Assembly (NCBI RefSeq): GCF_051710625.1
Contig: NZ_JBPESN010000061.1
Location: 1-13,976, forward strand
Direction: 5' to 3'
DNA: 13,976 bases
Source of the DNA: JBPESN01 sp051710625
GTDB taxonomy: Bacteria > Pseudomonadota > Gammaproteobacteria > Enterobacterales > Enterobacteriaceae
The notes under the pieces are model-generated. The model saw only the letters and a list, made by a program, of their open reading frames with translations. It did not search any database and had not been told where the DNA came from. The position numbers were made by a program, and so were the translations under genes. Shown one piece after another: positions 1 to 6,927 of the stretch. Each line of letters begins with the position of its first letter. Within the stretch, counting starts at the first letter, position 1.

Positions 1-583
1 GTGGCGGTCAGGAGCATGTTGCGATCCCGAATTATCTTGAGCGCCAGTTCGCTGTAACGGAGCCAAACCAGGTATGGTGCGGCGATGTGACGTATATCTG
101 GACCGGGAAACGCTGGGCATACCTTGCGGTTGTTCTTGATCTGTTCGCGAGGAAACCGGTGGGCTGGGCTATGTCGTTCTCCCCGGGCAGCAGACTGACC
201 ATCAAAGCACTGGAAATGGCATGGGAAACGCGTGGTAAACCAGCCGGAGTGATGTTCCACAGCGATCAGGCTAGGCACTATACGAGCAGGCAGTTCCGAC
301 AGTTGCTGTGGCGTGACCGGATCAAACAAAGCATGAGTCGGCGTGGTAACTGTTGGGATAACAACCTGATGGAGCGCTTCTTCCACAGCCTGAAGACAGA
401 ATGGGTGCCGACAAAGGGTTACAACAGCTTCAGCGAAGCTGCTCATGAAATTACCGACTATATCGTGGGATATTACAGCGCACTCAGGCCGCATGAATAT
501 AACGGTGGGTTGCCACCAAACGAATCAGAAAATAGATACTGGAAAAACGCTAACGCGATGGCCAGTTTTAGTTGACCACTACA
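1..583 (+). mobile_element. IS911-like IS3-family element, right part (copy A)
   Basis: This is the right-hand part of an IS3-family element; its left part lies outside the window. The terminal sequence on the + strand ends in CCACTACA at 576-583, which is the inverse complement of TGTAGTGG, the first bases of the second copy at 13441. The outer boundary at 583 is set by that match and by lexA coding sequence resuming at 584. The far end is not visible, so a target duplication cannot be checked. Confidence 0.85.
3..575 (+). CDS. IS3-family transposase OrfB, C-terminal part (DDE catalytic domain)
   Basis: This is the C-terminal 190 residues of the OrfB half of an IS911-like OrfAB transposase, which catalyses strand cleavage and circle formation through an RNase H-like DDE core. 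The frame is open from the window edge to the TGA at 573-575. Visible catalytic residues are the Asp in CGDVTYIW (codon 84-86), the Asp in HSDQ (264-266) and the Glu in LMERFF (372-374); the last two are separated by 35 residues, the usual IS3-family DD(35)E spacing. The family-typical HSDQGSHYTS reads HSDQARHYTS here, and NSPMERFF reads NNLMERFF, so some drift is visible close to active-site residues. Activity cannot be judged because the N-terminal part is missing. Confidence 0.88.
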   Translation, partial: GGQEHVAIPNYLERQFAVTEPNQVWCGDVTYIWTGKRWAYLAVVLDLFARKPVGWAMSFSPGSRLTIKALEMAWETRGKPAGVMFHSDQARHYTSRQFRQLLWRDRIKQSMSRRGNCWDNNLMERFFHSLKTEWVPTKGYNSFSEAAHEITDYIVGYYSALRPHEYNGGLPPNESENRYWKNANAMASFS

Positions 584-937
584 ACATGCCGCTCACCCGC
601 AGCAGGAAGTCCGCATGGGGTTTGAACAGGGCTGGATCCACCTGATAGTGGCTTTCAATGTGCTGCGTTGCCAGCAAAGGCTCGCCGGCGGCCACCCGCC
701 CAATCAGCGGCAAACCGCTTTCTTCTTCTATCATCAGCCGAATGCCGCGCGACGCGCCGGAGACAATTTCAATGGCGCCCTTGCGCGCCAGCGCCTTCAA
801 ATGCTCTTCCGCCGCATTGGGCGAACGAAACCCCAGACGCAACGCAATCTCGGCACGCGTGGGGGCATGCCGTTCTGCGTGATATGGTCGCGGATCAGGT
901 CAAAAACCTCTTGTTGTCTGGTGGTTAGCGCTTTCAT
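584..937 (-). pseudogene. lexA: lexA SOS repressor, truncated and frameshifted
   Basis: LexA represses the SOS regulon and inactivates itself by cleavage when RecA is activated. Reading from ATG at 937, the protein starts MKALTTRQQEVFDLIRDHIT and, after correcting one frameshift, aligns residue for residue with E. coli LexA to Met118. The winged-helix DNA-binding domain (PTRAEIALRLGFRSPNAAEE) and the cleavage site region VAAGEP (Ala84-Gly85) are present. Two lesions are seen. First, one C is missing from a run of five Cs (+ strand G at 861-865) after codon 24, which shifts the frame. Second, the IS911-like copy A begins after the first base of codon 119, which in E. coli is the catalytic Ser of the Ser/Lys dyad. 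The whole protease and dimerisation domain is therefore gone from this locus. A weak GGGGAC precedes the start. Confidence 0.93.
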
Positions 938-949
938 TTCGTCCCCTGT

Positions 950-957
950 TTGTTTAT
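950..957. repeat. 8-bp target-site duplication, left copy
   Basis: TTGTTTAT directly abuts the left ISL3 inverted repeat and is identical to 2275-2282 beyond the right repeat. Together with the preceding CTGT (946-949) it forms the left part of the split LexA operator. Confidence 0.9.
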
Positions 958-2274
958 GGGTCTTTCCCTGTTGTGGTGGATCGGGGCATTATAATGGCAA
1001 TCTTGATACTCTGAGGTGCCAGCCATGGACGAAAAGTCCCTCTATACCCACATTCTCAACCTGTCCGCGCCGTGGCAGGTTAATTCTCTCTCCCTCGATA
1101 AAAATGCCGGTTTTGTGACGGTCACCGTCGGTATCGCTGAGCATACGCCTTTAACCTGTCTGACCTGCGGTAAATCCTGCCCCATATATGACCATCGACA
1201 TCGTAAATGGCGTCACCTTGATACCTGCCAGTTCACGACACTAGTTGAGGCGGGTGTTCCTCGCATTGATTGCCCTGAACACGGTTGCCAGACACTCCCC
1301 GCTCCCTGGGCTTGCCCTGGAAGCCGGTACACGCTGTTGTTCGAGTTCTTTGTCCTCTCATGGCTCAAAATCAGCACGGTAGATGCCGTCAGAAAGCAGC
1401 TTAAGCTAAGCTGGAATGCCGTGGACGGCATCATGATGCGCGCCGCTAAACGGGGTCTTGCCCGGATAAAAAACCTTTATCAGCCCGTCACCTCTGCGTG
1501 GATGAAGTGGCCTTCAAAAAAGGCCATCAGTACGTCACCGTTATCTCTGACCATCAAGGCCGTGCTCTGAAACTAACAGATGACCATGGTATGGAGAGTC
1601 TCGCCAGCTATCTGCGCTGCCTGAGCGATCGCCAACTGGACGAGATAAAAACGCTGTCGATGGACATGAACATGGCCTATATCAGCGCGGCCCGGATCCA
1701 TCTTCCTAATGCTGTGGATAAAATCGTCTTCGGCCACTTCCATGTGGCAAAAACGCTCTGCGCCGTTGTTGATAAAACACGTATGGCTGAAATGAAATGC
1801 ATCCCATCGTCAGACAGGAAAGTGGCTTATCGCTCGCGCTATCTGTGGTTTTACGGTAAACAGAACCGGCATGGACGCAGGTCGTCCGACAGGTTGGAAG
1901 TTGCACGCTTGGTGTTACCCCAAAGCAGTCAGTGCTGGGTCATGAAAGAATTTGCCCGCGACCTGTGGCACCGCCGCTATGATAGCCATAGCCGAAAGCT
2001 GTGGCAGGAATGGATGATAATGGCAAAGAACAGCGGAATACCGCTGATGGTCAGCGTTGGCAGGATGGTGGCAAAGCGCCTTTAGGACATCCTGAATGTG
2101 ATGAAAAACCGAGTGTCAAACGGCAGTGCGGAGTCGCTAAACAGTAAAATACGCCTGCTTAGGATTAAGTCACAGGGCTTCAGGAATAAAGAACGGCTCA
2201 GGCTGGGTGTGCTGTTCCACTACGGAAAGCTGAACATGGCGTTCTGAGTCTCCCAGCATGATCGGGGACGACCC
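958..2274 (+). mobile_element. ISL3-family insertion sequence, complete ends, dead transposase
   Basis: This is a 1317-bp element bounded by imperfect terminal inverted repeats: GGGTCTTTCCCTG at 958 and, read on the minus strand, GGGTCGTCCCCGA from 2274, with 15 of the first 22 positions matching. It is flanked by a perfect 8-bp direct repeat, TTGTTTAT (950-957 and 2275-2282); 8 bp is the usual ISL3 target duplication. The single gene is an ISL3 transposase with a frameshift and a nonsense codon, so this copy can only move in trans. Preserved ends and an exact duplication show that the element inserted by transposition and has not rearranged since. Confidence 0.9.
1025..2247 (+). pseudogene. 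ISL3-family transposase, frameshift plus amber
   Basis: Translation starts at ATG 1025 (MDEKSLYTHILNLSAPWQVN). The N-terminus has a Cys-rich zinc-finger pattern typical of ISL3 transposases (CLTC at residues 45-48, then CPEHGC near residue 85). An indel around 1484-1489 moves the frame, so the DDE domain continues as LCVDEVAFKKGH. In the second frame the first Asp (VDEVAF, codon 1501), second Asp (LSMDMNMAY, codon 1663) and Glu (NGSAESLNS, codon 2131) are all recognisable. A TAG at 2083-2085 replaces the Trp expected in MVAKRLW, after which the same frame runs on as DILNVMKNRVSNGSAESLNS to TGA at 2247. The usually conserved FD(R/H)FH reads FGHFH. Two inactivating lesions make this a pseudogene. 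Confidence 0.88.
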
Positions 2275-2282
2275 TTGTTTAT
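2275..2282. repeat. 8-bp target-site duplication, right copy
   Basis: TTGTTTAT directly follows the right ISL3 inverted repeat and is identical to 950-957. The following ACAG (2283-2286) completes the other half of the split LexA operator. Confidence 0.9.
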
Positions 2283-2286
2283 ACAG
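2275..2286 (-). promoter_or_regulatory. Proximal LexA box of lexA, split by the ISL3 element
   Basis: Removing the ISL3 element and one TTGTTTAT copy joins CTGT (946-949) to TTGTTTATACAG, giving CTGTTTGTTTATACAG, a 16-bp CTG-N10-CAG LexA operator. Its distance to the second box (5 bp between boxes, 21-bp period) equals that of the paired operators upstream of E. coli lexA. The duplicated 8 bp are exactly the central 8 bp of the box, so each side keeps 12 of the 16 bases and neither half is a complete operator. Confidence 0.85.
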
Positions 2287-2291
2287 TCTTT

Positions 2292-2307
2292 CTGAGAGTA
2301 TATACAG
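2292..2307 (-). promoter_or_regulatory. Distal LexA box of lexA, intact
   Basis: CTGAGAGTATATACAG is, on the minus strand, CTGTATATACTCTCAG: a full CTG-N10-CAG palindromic LexA operator differing by one base from the corresponding E. coli lexA box as I recall it. It overlaps the predicted -10 of the lexA promoter, as expected for an autoregulated repressor. Confidence 0.85.
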
Positions 2308-2325
2308 GTCATTGCCAATTGAAAA
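2297..2325 (-). promoter_or_regulatory. Probable lexA promoter, separated from lexA by the ISL3 element
   Basis: On the minus strand, TTTTCA (2325-2320) lies 17 bp before TATACT (2302-2297), a plausible sigma-70 promoter overlapping the intact LexA box. Transcripts from it would now run into the right end of the ISL3 element antisense to its transposase, about 1.3 kb from the lexA start. Confidence 0.55.
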
Positions 2326-2631
2326 CCGAAAACGCGCGAAATAGGGTGTCATTCACGATAATATAGGCTTTTCGCCGTTGCGTTGCGGCAACGGGGGCGC
2401 CCAAGCACGGAAGGTGGCAGCGTTTACGCCGTGGTCAGATGCCCTGGATTATTCACTGCCACCGGCAGATTACCGGCAAGTATCAGAAAACTCGAACCCA
2501 GCGGGCATCATTTTTGCGCGTGATACTGCAGCGGCCGCCGCTGTGGCCCCGGACAATGACGCCGCCACAGATCTGCCGCGGGGTTTCTGGTATGCTTGCA
2601 TCGCATTGCTAACAAGAGGCTTCACGGAGAT
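2326..2631. other. Decayed region where dgkA is expected
   Basis: In E. coli dgkA (diacylglycerol kinase) lies between plsB and lexA, on the lexA strand. Only about 300 bp separate the lexA promoter from the plsB coding start here, less than a full dgkA (about 370 bp) plus two promoters. No DgkA-like frame with the EILNSAIEAVVDR motif is visible on the minus strand. A stretch around 2415-2510, read on the minus strand, resembles the dgkA 3' end loosely (GGTTCG ... CCAGGGCATCTG against E. coli CCTGGTGCATTCTG), which could be an eroded remnant. I see no other gene. The plsB leader, including CTAACAAGAGGCTTCAC at 2609-2625, occupies the right end. Confidence 0.35.
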
Positions 2632-5101
2632 ATATCAGATTGGCGTAGAATCTATTATACGTTGTTGGATTTACCGCTAAAGTTGCTGGTAAGAAGTAAA
2701 GTCATTCCGGCCGATCCGCGCGCTGAAGCCGGCCTTGATCCCCGGCAGCCCATGATGTATGTGCTGCCTTATAACTCCAAAGCGGACCTGCTCACCCTGC
2801 GTATGCAATGCCTGAAACAGGGTTTGCCCGACCCGCTGACGCCGCTTGATATCGACGGCGTCACCCTGCCGCGTTATGTATTTATTCATGACGGCCCGCG
2901 CGTGCTGACGTGGTACGCGGAAAAGTGACAGTCCGTTTCGCTGTTTCATAATTACCTCGATTTGCACTGCTCCAATCCTCCGCTGGATGTACAGTTGGTG
3001 CCGGTATCGGTCATGTTTGGCCGTTCGCCCGGCAGGGAGTCGCAAACCTCCCAGCCGGCACCACAGTTGCGCTTGCTGAACGGTATCGAAAAGTTCTTCG
3101 TGGTGCTATGGCTCGGGCGCGACAGTTTCGTGCGATTTTCGCGGCCGCTGTCGTTGCGCCATATGGCCACCGAGCACGGCACCGACAAGTCTATCGCCCA
3201 GAAACTGGCACGGGTGGCGCGCATTCACTTCGCCCGGCAGCGGCTAGTGGCGGCGGGGCCGCGCCTACCGGTGCGCCAGGATTTATTTAATAAGCTGTTG
3301 GCGTCTAAAGCCATTGAAAAAGCGGTGGAGGATGAGGCGCGCAGCAAGAAGATCTCGGTAGAAAAGGCGCAACAGAATGCGATTGAACTCATGGAGGAAA
3401 TCGCTGCCGACTTCTCGTATGAAGCGATCCGCCTCTCCGACCGGGTTCTTAGCTGGACCTGGAACCGGCTGTATCAAGGGCTGCACGTACACAACGCCGA
3501 ACGGGTGCGTCAACTGGCCGAAGAAGGCCATGAGATCGTCTATGTGCCATGCCACCGCAGCCATATGGATTATACTGCTGCTTTCCTACATGCTTTACCA
3601 TCCAAGGGCTGGTGCCGCCGCACATCGCCGCCGGCATTAACCTCAATTTCTGACCGGCTGGGCCGATTTTCCGCTATCTGGGTGCATTTTTTATTCGCCG
3701 CACGTTCAAAGGCAACAAGCTTTATTCCACGATTTTCCGCGAATACCTGGGTGAGTTATTCACACGCAGCTATTCAGTGGAATATTTCGTCGAAGGCGGC
3801 CGTTCCCGTACCGGACGGCTGCTGGATCCGAAAACCGGCACGCTGACCATGACCATCCAGGCCATGTTGCGCGGCGGCAATCGTTCTATTACGCTGGTGC
3901 CGATTTACGTCGGCTATGAACATGTGATGGAAGTGGCGACTTATGCCAAAGAATTGCGCGGCGCGGCCAAAGAGAAAGAGGGGCTTTGGCAAATGATGCG
4001 CGGATTGCGCAAACTAAGCAATCTCGGCCAGGGTTATGTCAATTTTGGCGACCCCCTGCCCCTGGCGACCTGGCTGTCGCAGCAGGTGCCGCAGTGGCGT
4101 GATTCCGTCGACCCGATAGAGGCCCAGCGCCCCGGATGGCTGGCGCCGGCGGTGGACGAGATTGCCGCCACCCTCATGGTGCGGATCACCAACGCCGCTG
4201 CAGCCAACGGTCATCAATTTATGCCCCAGCATGCTGCTGGCCTCTCGCCAGCGCTCGCTTACCCGCCCGCAGTTGCTGGCGCAGCTGGTCTGCTATCTTG
4301 AGCTACTGCGCAATGTGCCCTATGCGCCGGACATCACGGTGCCCGATCTGACGCCGGAGGCGTTGTTAGCCCATGCTCTGGCGATGAACAAGTTCACCGT
4401 CGAGCATGACACCATCGGCAATATCATCTGCTTGTCGCGCGATCAGACCGTGTTAATGACCTATTACCGCAACAATATTCAGCATCTCTTGATTCTGCCG
4501 TCACTGGTGGCAAGTATCATTTGCGGCCATCCGGGGATCGAACGCGCCCGGCCGCAAACAGCGGGTCACGCTTCTCTATCCGCTGTTAGAAAGCAGAGCT
4601 GTTTATGCGGTATAGCAAGCAAGAGTTACCGCCGGTTATCGACAGCCTCATCGCCAAACTGGCGCGTCAGGGACTGGTGGACGCGCAAGAAACACGGCTA
4701 TATCCGGCGCAAACGCGTGTGTATGTTTTGCAACTGTTGGCCGCAAGTGTCAGCGAGACGCTGCAGCGGTATATGCCATTACCTTTTCGTTATTACGCGC
4801 CAATCCGCAGCCTAACCGCGGAACGCTAGAAAAAGAGAGCCGCATTATGGCTCAGCGGCTATCGGTACTGCACGACGGCATCAACGCGCCGGAATTTTTT
4901 GATAAAGCGGTGTTCTCAACGCTGGTGGCGACGCTACGCGCCGAGGAATATATCAGCGATACCGGCGATGCCATTGACGAAAAGGTCAGTGAGATGTGCG
5001 ACATTCTCGGTCAATTAATTACTCCCGACGTGCTTGGCACCATCGAAAGCACCAGCTTACTGGCAAACGGGCCGGCGAGTGCGACGCTGCCGGCGGAATA
5101 G
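2632..5101 (+). pseudogene. plsB: plsB glycerol-3-phosphate 1-O-acyltransferase, multiply broken
   Basis: PlsB is the inner-membrane acyltransferase that puts the first acyl chain on sn-glycerol-3-phosphate (about 807 residues in E. coli). The whole gene is represented, beginning SDWRRIYYTLLDLPL and ending GTIESTSLLANGPASATLPAE, but it uses all three frames. The expected start codon is ATA at 2632. In-frame stops are TGA at 2926 and TGA at 3651, the latter at a conserved Trp (INLNFW). Frame changes occur at about 3574 (+1), 3602 (+1), 4212 (+1), 4555-4561, 4589 (+1) and 4773 (+2 or -1). The catalytic HX4D motif HRSHMD (3556-3570) and the substrate-binding FVEGGRSRTGR are both still encoded. 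Several lesions show extra bases, so one sequencing error cannot explain the state. Confidence 0.95.
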
Positions 5102-5280
5102 CGGCTACGCTGCCCTTTACGTTCCGCGGCTATAGCATCACGCCGCCTTTGTAGACACCTTCGCCGGCGCCGATCACCGCCGGCGTTACTTTATAGGCAC
5201 TGGCGACATCTACCTGCGCGCCGGAAGACCCGTTGACGCAAGCACCGCGCAGGCGCTCTGAAACACATTTAAGACAGGGG
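5102..5280. other. plsB-ubiA convergent intergenic region with a short unidentified open stretch
   Basis: On the minus strand, a stop-free stretch from about 5258 to the TAG at 5132-5130 reads ERLRGACVNGSSGAQVDVAS and continues to YKGGVML. I do not recognise it, and no start codon or ribosome binding site is evident. The two copies of CGCCGGCG (5162-5169 and 5178-5185) could form a GC-rich hairpin between the convergent genes, but there is no clear U-tract. Either a gene remnant or chance is possible. Confidence 0.25.
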
Positions 5281-6152
5281 TCAATGGGGCAGTAAGCTCA
5301 GCAAAATGCCAATAAAAACCAGCACCCCGACGAGGTTATTATTTAAAAACGCCCGGAAGCAGGCCTCCCGTTCGCGGTCAGCGATAAGCTTTTGCTGCCA
5401 GAGGAATAACCCCGCCGCGACAGGCAGCGCCAGATAGTAGATCCTGCCAAGTCCGAGCTGCCAGCCGATAACGCCCAGCAGCAGTAGCGTCACCAACTGC
5501 AGCAACCCAATGATAAGTTTATTGAAACGCCCAAACAGGATAACAATAGATTTGACGCCGATGCGCAGATCATCATCCCGATCCACCATGGCATATTGGG
5601 TGTCGTAAGCCACCGTTCAGGTAATATTTGCCAGGAACAGCAGCCAACAGTTTAAAGGTAAAAACTCACTTACTGCGGTGAACGCCATCAGTATCGACCA
5701 GCCGAACGCCGCACCCAGCACCAGCTGCGGCAAATGCGTATACCGCTTCATGAAGGGGTAAACCCAGGCTAACGCCAGCGCCAGCGTCGAAGCGAGACGG
5801 TCATGCTATTTAGCGTCAACACCAGCGCAAAAGAGATCCCCACCAGCGCGCCGAACAATAGTTTGGCTTCTTTTTCACCTATCGCGCCGCTGTGCGACGG
5901 GCGGGCGCGGGTGCGTTGAACATGACCACCTATTTTACGGTCCGCATAATCGTTTATCACGCAGCCGGCGGCGCGCATGAAGAAGACCCCTAGAATGAAC
6001 ACCGTTAACGTTCCCAGCGCGGGTATAGCCATGCCCGCCAGCCACAAAGCCCATAGCGTCGGCCACAGCAGCAGCAGCGAGCCGATAGGCTTATCGATTC
6101 GCATCAACCGGCACCATGCCTGCCATCTATCCTGTGTCAGACTGTGATCCAA
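5281..6152 (-). pseudogene. ubiA: ubiA 4-hydroxybenzoate octaprenyltransferase, frameshift plus opal
   Basis: UbiA is an integral membrane enzyme that prenylates 4-hydroxybenzoate, the second step of ubiquinone synthesis. Reading from ATG 6152 (MDHSLTQDRWQAWCRLMRID), the sequence matches E. coli UbiA over its full length. A one-base loss near 5803 (after LTLNSMTV) shifts the frame into LASTLALALAWVYPFMKRYT, and TGA at 5619-5617 replaces the Trp in ANITW. The last third, AYDTQYAMVDRDDD onward to FIGILLSLLPH, is open. The second Asp-rich motif (DTQYAMVDRDDD) is kept, but the first, NDYADRKFDG in E. coli, reads NDYADRKIGG, losing its third Asp. The upstream ubiC ends 12 bp before, consistent with a ubiCA operon. 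Confidence 0.93.
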
Positions 6153-6164
6153 CGGAATTCTTCT

Positions 6165-6701
6165 TTACTGTTGTGGCACATCGTTGCCGCTGATATACAG
6201 CGGGCAGTCGGGTAAAAACGCTTCCGTCAGCAGCAACGGTTGCCCCTCGGGAAGCTGCCGGCAGGCACGCCGCGCCCATAATGTGCCAACCTGGCCGAAT
6301 TGGATAACGGCGCGCGCCTGCGGACGGTGACGGAACAGCCATTGCCCCAGCGGCACATCTTCCGGGCTCAGCACCTGCTGCGCTGGCCCCCCCTCCGCGG
6401 CGGCGGGCACCAACGTGCGCGCAGTCAATCCAAGGACGGTCATGATCATACAGCACCACTTCCCGGAGCCAGAATCGCCCACAATCCGGCAATAGCGCCG
6501 CCTCCCCCGCTTCGATGCAGGCGGAGACAAACCCTTCGCGATAGCGCCGGCCGCAAATTTTCCCGCAGTGCTTTTCAAGGCGTCGAGTCATCGACCCGCG
6601 CTCGGTCAGCCAGCTTCGCGTGGTGTCGGTGGGCCACGCCGGCTGGCCTCCAGGAGCCAGCGAATACCGTCAAGTAGCGCCACTATGGCCTGATCCTGCA
6701 T
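6165..6701 (-). pseudogene. ubiC: ubiC chorismate pyruvate-lyase, two frameshifts
   Basis: UbiC converts chorismate to 4-hydroxybenzoate and pyruvate, the first step of ubiquinone synthesis. The start is taken at ATG 6701 (MQDQAIVALLDGIRWL); the frame then changes near 6640-6655 to continue as DTTRSWLTERGSMTRRLEKH, and changes again near 6428-6435 between DHDRPWI and ARTLVPAA. The end reads LLLTEAFLPDCPLYISGNDV before TAA at 6165. The active-site Arg in RFWLREVV (E. coli Arg76 context) and Glu in LLLTEAFLP (E. coli Glu155 context) remain encoded. The usual MIREGF reads RRYREGF, so more small changes exist. Product and operon position are clear from the adjacent ubiA; function is almost certainly lost. 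Confidence 0.9.
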
Positions 6702-6927
6702 AGGGCCTGCGCTCCCGTATTCAAAGATTTCATTGTAGCCCAGAACCTCCTTTTATTGACATGCCGTAAACACAATTCAGCGCGTCATGCACACTGCGGG
6801 CCCCGGCGGCCGCGACGATAAATAGAGTAGGCGCGCGTAGCGGTAAAAACACCACGTTCAGGAGCGTCTGTCGGAAAAAAAGGTTTCCCGGAGGAGGCCA
6901 TTTGCATTGTGCATCGCGCCAGCGCGC
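6702..6927. other. Spacer between ubiC and yjbH; mal-region genes absent
   Basis: In E. coli psiE, xylE and the divergent mal operons (malGFE, malK-lamB-malM) lie between yjbH and ubiC. Here 226 bp join the two directly and contain no recognisable remnant. On the minus strand TACAAT at 6738-6733 is a possible -10 for ubiC, without a convincing -35. Confidence 0.5.

Noticed and set aside
615..1118. Plus-strand open frames across lexA and the ISL3 left end
   Set aside because: They are antisense to lexA and cross an insertion junction; the lexA reading on the minus strand explains the sequence.
2378..2680. A 100-codon plus-strand frame upstream of plsB containing ALLTRGFT, which resembles an older N-terminal extension of E. 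coli PlsB
   Set aside because: The matching stretch is probably conserved leader sequence; the remainder has no similarity to a known protein, and the plsB reading starts in another frame at 2632.
2926..5619. UGA read as Trp (genetic code change), suggested by TGA at conserved Trp positions in plsB and ubiA
   Set aside because: pgi uses TGG for Trp and ends in TGA, one of the Trp-to-stop changes is TAG, and the genes concerned also carry several frameshifts. Ordinary pseudogene decay explains them.
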